A stretch of 16,970 bases of DNA from Anaerolineae bacterium (GTDB lineage: Bacteria; Chloroflexota; Anaerolineae; Aggregatilineales; Aggregatilineaceae): assembly GCA_016929355.1 (NCBI GenBank), contig JAFGJA010000027.1, positions 1-16,970 on the forward strand, given 5' to 3'. Positions within the stretch are counted from its first letter, which is position 1; each line of letters starts with the position of its first letter. The position numbers were made by a program, and so were the translations under genes. The notes below the pieces were generated by a model that saw only the letters and a program-made list of their open reading frames with translations, was not told the DNA's origin and did not search any database. Of this stretch, positions 1-6,757 are shown piece after piece.

Positions 1-1
1 G

Positions 2-979
2 CTGCCTACGCTGCCGCCCGCGCCGACCCAACTGGTTAATCAAGCATCGGTCAATGTTGCGGCGCAGGTTCCGGCTGTCTCGAACATGACGGCTTCCCCC
101 GCTACAACTGTAGCTAATGCGGGTGGGGTTGTCAACACACCTGTGCCGTCGTCTACCCCGATTCCGCTGCCAACGGCACTGCCTTCACCCACGCCATTTG
201 TTTGTCAGGAACGGGAAGGGACGCTGATTCAGAATTCGTTTTACAGCGCGATTGCCGGGAGCGCAGTTGACTATCAATTGTATTTGCCGCCGTGTTTCTA
301 TGAAACCTTCCGCCGGTATCCCTTCGTGATCTTGCTGCATGGGTCGAACTATACAGATACCATGTGGGTAGACCTGGGTGTGGTCGATGCGATGAATCAG
401 GGTATTACCAAAGGGGCTTTGCCCCCGATGGTGCTGGTAATGCCCAATGGGGGTACATTGTTCGAGTACAATGATATGCCGGATGGCTTATCCTGGGAAT
501 CAGTGATTTTGCAGGAATTGATCCCCACTATGGAAAGTAATTTCTGTTTGTGGGCGGACCGGCAAGGGCGCGCAATTGGGGGTATTTCACGCGGGGGTTT
601 TTGGGCGTTTAGTATTGCGCTGCACCACCCGGAAGTCTTCAGTATTCTGGGCGGCCATAGTCCCCATTTTCAGCCGGATAACGCGCTGCCGCAAAATAAC
701 CCGCTTGATCTGGCGCAAAGTGTCTACCTGGAAAAATATCCATTGCGCATCTACATGGATAATGGGGCGAGTGATTATGTCGGCACGTTTGCGATTCAGA
801 TGTCGGAAATTTTGCGTGAGCGTGGGATCGATCACCAATACCTGATCAACCCAACTGGCGATCATACGATGGAATACTGGTCATCGCATGTAGCCGAATA
901 TTTATCATTCTACGGGCAAACCTGGCCGTACAGTCATGATGCGCTGCCTTCGTGCCTGGATGTGCTGTCGGGATCGTAA
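2..979 (+). CDS. Exported esterase D-type alpha/beta hydrolase, 5'-partial
   Basis: Probable secreted or surface-anchored serine esterase of the esterase D / feruloyl-esterase type (PF00756-like). The frame stays open from base 2, so the start and any signal peptide lie upstream of the window; the ATG at 86 is only the first internal Met. Numbering from that Met, residues 1-38 are a Pro/Thr/Ser-rich linker, typical between a lipoprotein signal and a catalytic domain. The fold then shows an oxyanion-type strand FVILLHGSNY (about 79-88), the nucleophile elbow GISRGG with Ser168, a likely acid at Asp230 (or Asp225) in DNGASDY, and His260 in GDHTMEYW. The catalytic triad therefore looks intact. 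The substrate cannot be read from the sequence. The next gene starts 19 bases downstream on the same strand and also looks exported, so the two may be co-transcribed. The fold and serine hydrolase class are well supported; the substrate is unknown. Confidence 0.8.
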   Translation: MPTLPPAPTQLVNQASVNVAAQVPAVSNMTASPATTVANAGGVVNTPVPSSTPIPLPTALPSPTPFVCQEREGTLIQNSFYSAIAGSAVDYQLYLPPCFYETFRRYPFVILLHGSNYTDTMWVDLGVVDAMNQGITKGALPPMVLVMPNGGTLFEYNDMPDGLSWESVILQELIPTMESNFCLWADRQGRAIGGISRGGFWAFSIALHHPEVFSILGGHSPHFQPDNALPQNNPLDLAQSVYLEKYPLRIYMDNGASDYVGTFAIQMSEILRERGIDHQYLINPTGDHTMEYWSSHVAEYLSFYGQTWPYSHDALPSCLDVLSGS

Positions 980-998
980 TCAGATCGCTAAAACGCGC

Positions 999-1859
999 AT
1001 GGAACAAGCGAATTATAGGTGTTGGCATGGTGTGGTTTGGCTGTTGGTTGCCGCCTTGAGTGGGATGCTGTTGGCCGGTTGTATGGCGACATCCTCGCCT
1101 GTTACCCCGCTACCGAGTGCGACGTTTGTGCCTTTGCCCAGCCTGACCCCAATGTTAACCCGTCTGCCGCGTCCGCCTGCCAATCTGACCCAAACGGCTG
1201 CTCCGCCCACTATCCGCACGATTCAACTTAATCAAACGGTGGATGCGATCTACATCCCCGGCGAAGTCCATGAAACGTATGTATTTACCAGTGATCGCGC
1301 GCGGTGGGTGAGTATTGAGTTGCTCGCGCGTGATGCGCAGGGCGATCTGCGCATGGTGCTACAGGTTTATGACGCGGCGGGAACCCTCATTCCCAAAGCG
1401 AGCGTTCCCATCGGCCAGCCATCACTGCGCGATGTATGGGCGCTGCCAGTTCCCGGCCCGTATACGATCCGGTTGTTCAGCCCCGAAACCGAAGCGCGCG
1501 CATTTGATCTGCGCCTATCGAGTGTGCCTGTACCGGAAATCGGGGGAGGATCACTCGCGTGTGATGAAACGCAATCCGGCGAGATTGCCGTGCATGGTCA
1601 GCGTGATCAATGGACAATTACGGGGCAAAAGAACGAGCAAATCACAATCTCGCTGCTGTCACCGGGGAACAACGGCATATTGGAACTGTATGATCCAGCA
1701 GGCGAACTAATCGCACACACCGATGATGCAACCCACCCGACAACTGGCACAACATTAACCGTAACATTGGCCGAGGGCGGGGTGTATACGCTGGTGGTGC
1801 GGATGTATGAGGATGCTCAAGCCGGAACCTACCGGCTTTCATTGGCGTGTGGCGGCTAG
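999..1859 (+). CDS. Lipoprotein with two PPC-like beta-sandwich domains
   Basis: Predicted surface lipoprotein of 286 aa. The chosen ATG at 999 gives a classic lipoprotein signal: a short basic start, a hydrophobic core (WLLVAALSGMLLAG), then the lipobox L25-A26-G27-C28. An upstream in-frame start at 936 would overlap the preceding gene by 44 bases and put unlikely Cys/Arg-rich residues before the signal, so I reject it. No strong Shine-Dalgarno is visible before 999. After a Pro/Thr-rich linker (about 30-70) come two related units (about 72-180 and 188-286). Each has patterns such as VYDAAGTLI and LYDPAGELIAHTDD followed by a YTLVV or YTIRL strand, as in bacterial pre-peptidase C-terminal (PPC) domains. 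These usually act as beta-sandwich spacer or binding modules on exported proteins. No catalytic domain is present. The 3' end nearly meets the convergent gene at 1869. Confidence 0.72.
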   Translation: MEQANYRCWHGVVWLLVAALSGMLLAGCMATSSPVTPLPSATFVPLPSLTPMLTRLPRPPANLTQTAAPPTIRTIQLNQTVDAIYIPGEVHETYVFTSDRARWVSIELLARDAQGDLRMVLQVYDAAGTLIPKASVPIGQPSLRDVWALPVPGPYTIRLFSPETEARAFDLRLSSVPVPEIGGGSLACDETQSGEIAVHGQRDQWTITGQKNEQITISLLSPGNNGILELYDPAGELIAHTDDATHPTTGTTLTVTLAEGGVYTLVVRMYEDAQAGTYRLSLACGG

Positions 1860-1864
1860 TCCTA

Positions 1865-1890
1865 CCTGCTACACGATTGTATCTAGCAGG
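1865..1890. terminator. Hairpin between convergent genes, possible weak terminator
   Basis: A 7-bp inverted repeat (CCTGCTA at 1865-1871, TAGCAGG at 1884-1890) with a 12-base loop sits where two convergent genes meet, overlapping the stop codon of the minus-strand gene. There is no clear T-run on either strand, so termination is only suggested by position. Confidence 0.3.
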
Positions 1891-2294
1891 CTCATCAGCA
1901 GCCAGAAAACGGCAAACGCGCTGAGTGATGTCACAATAATGGCGATCAAGCAGCCAATGCGTCCGATGCGCGTCCGTAAGACAAACCGCATAATGGTAAG
2001 AAACCCCACCGAACCACTCCCCGCCAGCACTGCCGCCAGGTCATCTGCTTGCCCGGCGAATGGGATCAGGTCAGGCACGAGATCAACCGGTGAAAACAAG
2101 TAAATTGCCGTCAGCACGAGGATCGCCAAAATACTGCCACTGATGCCCCAATCAAAGGCTTGTTGGATGATGGATGATGGTTGGGGCTGGCGTTTCACAT
2201 GATTTTGGTCTATCGCATACCGGTAAGCCTCGTTATCTGTTTCAGACTCAGGGTAATACTCATCGGTCTCATAGTTGCTGCGTTTATCTTGCAT
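1869..2294 (-). CDS. DUF1232 (YkvA-like) membrane protein
   Basis: A 141-aa membrane protein. Residues 1-45 are hydrophilic and charged (many D/E/Y), probably disordered and cytoplasmic. A hydrophobic segment at about 52-67 runs into the DUF1232 signature SPVDLVPDLIPFAGQADD (68-85), which matches the family pattern of SP-x-D-L-x-P-D, then P, then DD. A second hydrophobic helix lies at about 115-137. DUF1232 proteins are small and widespread and have no agreed biochemical role. A ribosome binding site (AGGGA on the minus strand) lies about 8 bases before the ATG at 2294. The gene follows the 92-aa gene by 17 bases on the same strand, so they are probably one transcript. Family assignment is good; function unknown. 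Confidence 0.8.
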   Translation of the reverse strand: MQDKRSNYETDEYYPESETDNEAYRYAIDQNHVKRQPQPSSIIQQAFDWGISGSILAILVLTAIYLFSPVDLVPDLIPFAGQADDLAAVLAGSGSVGFLTIMRFVLRTRIGRIGCLIAIIVTSLSAFAVFWLLMSLLDTIV

Positions 2295-2311
2295 ACGGTG
2301 TCCCTAGAAAT

Positions 2312-2590
2312 TTAGCTGCCCGCGAGAAAGGCATCGACAATTTTCTGCGCAGCCTGATATTCGTCGCTGCCTTCGGCGGCGCTATCCAAAACTTTGTTGG
2401 CCTCCAAGAACTGTTCCATCGTCACCGTTTGTTGTGAGGCGCGCCGTTTTTCATGAATGACGGCGGAGAGTTCCATATTTTCTTCGGCGGTCATGTCGCC
2501 TTGTTCGCTCACCATTTTGGTGACTTCCTCATCGCTAAGATCGCCTTTTTCTTCGAGCAATGCTTTGAGTTTATCAAATGTGTCGGTCAT
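2312..2590 (-). CDS. Small acidic helical protein of unknown function
   Basis: A 92-aa protein that I do not recognise. It is rich in Glu, Asp, Lys and Ala with no membrane segment, no Cys and no signal peptide, and reads as a mostly alpha-helical cytoplasmic protein. A possible internal echo is GDLSDEEVTKMVSEQ followed by GDMTAEENMELSAVI (about 16-45): two short helices each opened by GD-(L/M)-(S/T). A purine-rich GGGGAG lies 11 bases before the ATG at 2590, a plausible but slightly distant ribosome binding site. It heads a probable two-gene unit with the DUF1232 gene. Codon use looks like its neighbours. I consider it a real gene because of the operon arrangement, the ribosome binding site and the coherent amphipathic pattern. 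No function is proposed. Confidence 0.65.
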   Translation of the reverse strand: MTDTFDKLKALLEEKGDLSDEEVTKMVSEQGDMTAEENMELSAVIHEKRRASQQTVTMEQFLEANKVLDSAAEGSDEYQAAQKIVDAFLAGS

Positions 2591-2657
2591 GCTGTCTATA
2601 AACTCCCCAAAAATTGCGCGAGTAAACTAACTAAAGACTAACCTGAGATAGCGAAAT

Positions 2658-2686
2658 TTGGCAAACATCCATCAACACCGTATAGT
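2658..2686 (+). promoter_or_regulatory. Sigma70-type promoter for the DUF3068-like gene
   Basis: The -35 box TTGGCA (2658-2663) and -10 box TATAGT (2681-2686) are separated by exactly 17 bases; both match the housekeeping consensus at five of six positions. It lies about 45 bases upstream of the ATG at 2732 in a divergent intergenic region. This predicts a leader of roughly 40 bases. Confidence 0.7.
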
Positions 2687-2731
2687 TAGGGACAAATTTT
2701 GGGGCGAGTACCCTTACAAGGAGCCTGGAAG

Positions 2732-4693
2732 ATGAACCAAAAAACATTAGGCGGCATCCTGCTCATTTTAGGGCTGGTGCTGGTCGTTGCAAGTCTGGTA
2801 TTGATGTTGGTGATTGTCCCTGGTATGAAGCAGTTCCCTGATGATGTGGACACCACGCGCGTCTATGATGGGTCAATGGAAGTGTTGTTGGTCCCGCAGG
2901 CCGATGGTAGTCTCTCATTTTTGCGCGATATTGATGTCAGCCTCGAACGTCATTTTTACACGGAAGAAGTTGACGGCGACAAAGCCCTGGTCGTTGAAGA
3001 ACAAACATTGAGTATGGGTGAACAATCGCTGGTTCAATTACTCAAACGCCATGCGATTGATCGTAAATCAATGATGTTCCTGGACCCGATCCCCGAAGCC
3101 TGGGCCGATGCAGAAGGTATTTACCAGCGCGGCGGTTTGGTGCTCGGCTGGCCGATTGATAGCGAAAAGAAAGATTACGACGGTTGGAGCGACGATTACC
3201 GCGCCATTGTGCCACTTGTCTTTGACAGCGAAGAGGAATATCACGGAATTGACACTTACAAATATACGGCTGGCAGTGATGCCCAACCGATTGACCCGGA
3301 ACAGGTTGTAGCGATGGGGTTGCCTCCGGCTGTGCCCCAGGCCGCGTTATCGGGATTGGTCGGTGATATTGTTCCAGCAGAAATGAAGCAGTTCCCGGCG
3401 AATCTTGATACAACCCGGTCCTATACAGGATCGATGGCCGTTTTGCTCGCGCCACAGCCGGATGGCAGCCTCAGCTTTTTGACCGATCTAACGGTTGATC
3501 TCGAACGGCACATTTATGCCGAAGATACAGCCGATGGGTTAGCGCTGGTGGCTGAGGAACAAGTCCTGAGCACAGGGGGGCAACCGTTAGCTGAGGTGTT
3601 CAAACGGCAGGTTATTGATCGCAAAACAATGGAATTCGCCGCCGAAATTCCCGAAGCCTGGGCCGATCAAGATGGACTTTCCCCGCGCGCCGGGTTGGTC
3701 ATGGGATGGCCGATTGGCACTGAAAAGAAAGATTACGACGGGTGGAGCGACGATTACCGCGCTATCGTACCGCTTGTTTTTGATAGCGAAGTTGAATATG
3801 CCGGCGTGAATACCTACTATTTCACGTCTGCCAGTGATGCCCAACCGATTGACCCGGAACAGGTTGTAGCGATGGGTTTGCCTCCGGCGCTGCCGCAAGA
3901 AATGTTGGTCGGGTTGATCAGTGGGATGGAAGGCGTTAGCCCCGTGATGAGCACCGCATTCCCGCTCCTGATGGAAATGGCGGAATGGCCGGACCCGATT
4001 CCGCTAGAGTACACTTACGAATATACGGCTGAATACTGGGTCGAGCCGGTATCCGGCGCGCTGGTTGATACGCACAAAGTCGAGATTCGTAAAGTGACGG
4101 TTCCTGAGGATTTGCTGGCGTCACTGATTGAGAAGATCGATGGGTTGCCCGTTCCGGTGGATTCTGAAGTCATTGCCCAAATGCTGCCTATCACCGTCTA
4201 CCACCTGGACTATCAGGGGACCGAGGAAACAGTGAACGCAGTTGCGACAGAAGCTAAGGCAACAGCCGCGCTGTTGACCGATCCGTTGGGCTTTTTCATG
4301 ACACTGGCCGGATGGGAAGACCCTGTGCCGTTGGCATACACGTATGAATACACCGGAGAATACTGGGTTGAACCCACCACCGGGGTTTTGATCGATACAC
4401 ACAAAATCGAAACACGCAAGGTAACAGTTTCCAATGAGTATCTGGCATCGCTGGGTGAACAACTTGCCGCCATGTCATTGCCGCCGGAAGCCGTCGCCGG
4501 TTTGCTGCCGATGTCCGTTTACCAACTGGACTACAGCGCCATCGATCAATCCATTGAAGATGCGAAAGCTGACGCTGACGACGCGAAAAGCCAGATCGAA
4601 TTGTTTGGCTCTACGCTGCCGATTGCCGGTATTGTGGTCGGTTTGGTATTGGCTGTGGGCGGGTGGTTCCTCGCCACGCGGAAAGCCGCGTAG
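2732..4693 (+). CDS. DUF3068/PorA-like membrane protein with A-A-B-B internal duplication
   Basis: A 653-aa protein anchored at both ends. The ATG at 2732 is preceded by AAGGAG at 2718-2723 (8-base spacing), preferred over an in-frame start at 2699. An N-terminal transmembrane helix (about 5-30: GGILLILGLVLVVASLVLML) and a C-terminal helix (about 628-648) ending in ATRKAA enclose a large, probably extracytoplasmic region. That region holds two copies of unit A (MKQFP...DTTR at residues 32 and 218; period 186 aa) and two copies of unit B (EYTYEYTAEYWVEP and AYTYEYTGEYWVEP; period 109 aa). The elements FP-x-x-(V/L)-DTTR, YDGWSDDYRA and YEYT-x-EYWVEP-x-(T/S)-G resemble my memory of DUF3068 / PorA-family proteins of Actinobacteria and Chloroflexota. 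Family membership is likely; porin activity is not shown. There are no catalytic motifs. A short Asp/Ala-rich helix precedes the last membrane segment. Single-gene unit with its own promoter. Confidence 0.72.
   Translation: MNQKTLGGILLILGLVLVVASLVLMLVIVPGMKQFPDDVDTTRVYDGSMEVLLVPQADGSLSFLRDIDVSLERHFYTEEVDGDKALVVEEQTLSMGEQSLVQLLKRHAIDRKSMMFLDPIPEAWADAEGIYQRGGLVLGWPIDSEKKDYDGWSDDYRAIVPLVFDSEEEYHGIDTYKYTAGSDAQPIDPEQVVAMGLPPAVPQAALSGLVGDIVPAEMKQFPANLDTTRSYTGSMAVLLAPQPDGSLSFLTDLTVDLERHIYAEDTADGLALVAEEQVLSTGGQPLAEVFKRQVIDRKTMEFAAEIPEAWADQDGLSPRAGLVMGWPIGTEKKDYDGWSDDYRAIVPLVFDSEVEYAGVNTYYFTSASDAQPIDPEQVVAMGLPPALPQEMLVGLISGMEGVSPVMSTAFPLLMEMAEWPDPIPLEYTYEYTAEYWVEPVSGALVDTHKVEIRKVTVPEDLLASLIEKIDGLPVPVDSEVIAQMLPITVYHLDYQGTEETVNAVATEAKATAALLTDPLGFFMTLAGWEDPVPLAYTYEYTGEYWVEPTTGVLIDTHKIETRKVTVSNEYLASLGEQLAAMSLPPEAVAGLLPMSVYQLDYSAIDQSIEDAKADADDAKSQIELFGSTLPIAGIVVGLVLAVGGWFLATRKAA
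3274..3318 (+). repeat. 45-bp direct repeat, copy 1 (within unit A1)
   Basis: These 45 bases are identical to 3832-3876, exactly 558 bases (186 codons) downstream in the same frame. They encode SDAQPIDPEQVVAMG. Identity continues for another 11 bases after one silent mismatch at 3319. This is the strongest DNA-level trace of the unit A duplication. Confidence 0.9.
3832..3876 (+). repeat. 45-bp direct repeat, copy 2 (within unit A2)
   Basis: Second copy of the 45-bp identical block at 3274-3318, inside the second A unit. A further block is shared at the same 558-base offset: 3164-3202 matches 3722-3760 with one mismatch, at 3184/3742, and encodes EKKDYDGWSDDYR. Confidence 0.9.
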
Positions 4694-4715
4694 TTAATTC
4701 TTTTACCTTTTAGTG

Positions 4716-4743
4716 GGCGGGGGCTGCTATACGGGCCTCCGCC
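4716..4743. terminator. Hairpin between convergent genes, possible bidirectional terminator
   Basis: A 9-bp stem (GGCGGGGGC at 4716-4724 with GCCTCCGCC at 4735-4743, one G-T pair) and a 10-base loop lie in the 63-base gap between convergent genes. It is GC-rich and well placed, but no run of T follows on either strand, so classic intrinsic termination is uncertain. Confidence 0.4.
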
Positions 4744-4756
4744 TCATAGCTTCGGT

Positions 4757-6757
4757 TTAATCCCCTACAGTAAATTCAGCCACCGTTAGCGTGATCGGTT
4801 TAAACGCGCCTTGCATATCATACAAAATGACTTTGATCTCGGCGGGACCGGCGGACATTTCTGGCGGGATGGTCAGCGTGATCTGGCTCAATACTGGCAC
4901 ATCAAACCGCCAATGTTCCTGACCAAAGGCCCCGGTCACCGGCGGTTGATCTTGGGGGGCATAAAAATTGCCCGCCGCATCATATAGCCGCATACTGATT
5001 CGCATTCCCGGCATGACAACTTCGCCGCGCTGCCACCACGTATGCACCTGCACGCTGCCCCCGTGCGGCACAGACTCCGTATTCAGCACATAACCACCGA
5101 GCAGAATCGGCCCGCCGCCGGGCGTCTGGATTACAGGGGCGAGGGATTGTATCCGTGCGCGCAGATCGTCCGGTGATCCGTGCAGCACATAGCGCGTGAC
5201 TGTTACGTCACCAAAGCCAGACGTATTTTCGAGGGGCTGCGGTTCCCCGATCTCATCCAGCATCCCCGCTACCAGATTTTGTGGGTCCATGATCTGACCT
5301 TGCCACGCCACAACCCATATACGCCGCGCGTCATGTTCTTCGATCAGTGTGGTAAGATTGTCAATTGCCGTGTCAAAAAAAAGCGGTTGATCGACATTGG
5401 TGAGTTTGTCCGGCGGGAAACCTTGCCAGGGGATAACCACATCGTAATAACTCGCGGCGGTAAACAGTGTGCCATCGCGCAGAATCAACACATCGCCCGG
5501 TTCCGCGTGATCGTTGATGTAGGTGAAGGCTTCCTGAAAATAGCTATTGTAGACCGGCTGCAAATCCGCGCGCGCGGGCAGCCAGATGATGGATAGCGCC
5601 CCGATCCAGAGCGGAACACGCAGCCAACGTCCTATGCCTCGCCCCTGATGCAGCGCTGTCAAACCCGCGCCCATGATCACTGATGCGCCGATCCAGAGCG
5701 GCCACCCGTGCCGCCCGGAGAGTTTCGGCTGTACGCTGTAGACCATGAGCAGCAGTCCGGCTAATGGCATGATCAGTGTTGCTGCTGCGAAAACAAGACC
5801 CTGACGTTGTTCCTGAGAGAGCGTATGGCGATATACCCCTACGAAAATCCATACAAGCAATGAAAAAACGATGACTCCGATCACACCCCATACATAGGGC
5901 GGTACATCGGGCGGGACAATGCGCTGCCCAAATACGTAAAATTCAGTGTAGGCTTGCAGCGCATCCCCCGGTGTGATCATGCCCGCGTAGGCGGTTCCGG
6001 CGCGTACATCACGTCCCGCCAGCGCCCAGACCCAGGGCGCGTAACCCAGCGCGAAGCCAAGTCCCAGGTAGGCTATAGTGATTCCAATCCGCCGCCGCGC
6101 TGCTGGCTGTGACCACCAGAGCCATACCGCATATACACCATGCGCTGCCAGCGCGACAAACGCGGTGTAATGCGTATATAACAGCGCTAATGCCAGCAGC
6201 AAATAGGTGATCAGCAATCGCCAATAACGGGAATCCGGCTTAGAACCGGACTCTCCTTCGCCATGCATGGAGAGGGGGCCAGGGAGTGCGGTTAACAAAT
6301 CCCAAAAGACCACACTCGCCCACGCAAATAATGCCAGCAGCAGCGCATAGGGCCGCACTTCAAACGCCGCATAGAGAAAGCCCTGACTCAGCGCCAACGC
6401 CAACGCCGCCAACCAGCCCGCAATCCACGATCCGCCCACGCGCCGCCCCAACGCGATCACACCGGCTGCACTCAGCAGCGCGCCGATTACCGAAAAGGCG
6501 CGCAAACTGAATTCGCCAGTTCCGGCTATTTCGCCCCACAGCTTACGCAGCGCAAAATCAAGCGGCATCTGGTTATCGATCTTGGTACACCACTCCCAAA
6601 TATCCGCCCATGAGTGTTCGGCAAAATAGGCGTTGACCGTTTCGTCATACCACAGCCCGCGATCCGGCCATTGGCGGATCACCCACGCGGCGATGACCAG
6701 CATCACCAGCGTTGATCCCCACAACCAACGAGTCGAGTCGCTGCGCCATGTGATCAC
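4757..6757 (-). CDS. GT39-like membrane glycosyltransferase with C-terminal beta domain
   Basis: A 666-aa multi-pass membrane protein, GTG start. In the GT-C fold (GT39/ArnT/PMT type), such enzymes move a sugar from a polyprenyl-phosphate donor to an acceptor on the outer face of the membrane. After the first helix (about 12-30) comes WYDE at 36-39, the acidic loop motif typical of the fold. Further hydrophobic helices follow to about residue 410, including the common YTHYTAF segment near 197. Residues about 425-545 form a soluble region and about 560-666 a beta-rich domain (ILLGGYVLN ... VHTWWQRGE ... MRLYDAAGNFY). The start GTG overlaps the TGA stop of the upstream glycosyltransferase (GTGA), and GGAG lies 10 bases before it, so translation is probably coupled. 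Residues about 158-175 are an in-frame palindromic insert (see repeat at 6253). Donor and acceptor are unknown. Confidence 0.8.
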   Translation of the reverse strand: MITWRSDSTRWLWGSTLVMLVIAAWVIRQWPDRGLWYDETVNAYFAEHSWADIWEWCTKIDNQMPLDFALRKLWGEIAGTGEFSLRAFSVIGALLSAAGVIALGRRVGGSWIAGWLAALALALSQGFLYAAFEVRPYALLLALFAWASVVFWDLLTALPGPLSMHGEGESGSKPDSRYWRLLITYLLLALALLYTHYTAFVALAAHGVYAVWLWWSQPAARRRIGITIAYLGLGFALGYAPWVWALAGRDVRAGTAYAGMITPGDALQAYTEFYVFGQRIVPPDVPPYVWGVIGVIVFSLLVWIFVGVYRHTLSQEQRQGLVFAAATLIMPLAGLLLMVYSVQPKLSGRHGWPLWIGASVIMGAGLTALHQGRGIGRWLRVPLWIGALSIIWLPARADLQPVYNSYFQEAFTYINDHAEPGDVLILRDGTLFTAASYYDVVIPWQGFPPDKLTNVDQPLFFDTAIDNLTTLIEEHDARRIWVVAWQGQIMDPQNLVAGMLDEIGEPQPLENTSGFGDVTVTRYVLHGSPDDLRARIQSLAPVIQTPGGGPILLGGYVLNTESVPHGGSVQVHTWWQRGEVVMPGMRISMRLYDAAGNFYAPQDQPPVTGAFGQEHWRFDVPVLSQITLTIPPEMSAGPAEIKVILYDMQGAFKPITLTVAEFTVGD
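6253..6278 (-). repeat. Palindromic repeat element inserted in frame (copy in GT39 gene 2)
   Basis: An imperfect palindrome centred between 6265 and 6266 with a perfect 10-bp core CCATGCATGG (6261-6270). Pairing continues outward to 6253/6278 with one mismatch and two G-T pairs. On the gene strand it reads LTALPGPLSMHGEGESGSK around M164-H165-G166, a hydrophilic loop between two membrane helices. It shares its core, its orientation relative to the gene and its reading phase with the element at 7592-7613. Confidence 0.75.

Noticed and set aside
936..998. An in-frame upstream start that would lengthen the PPC lipoprotein by 21 residues
   Set aside because: It overlaps the esterase gene by 44 bases and spoils a clean lipoprotein signal that begins at 999.
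2825..4623. The internal repeats as a CRISPR array or tandem satellite
   Set aside because: They are long, in-frame coding duplications (186 and 109 codons) with no short repeat-spacer pattern.
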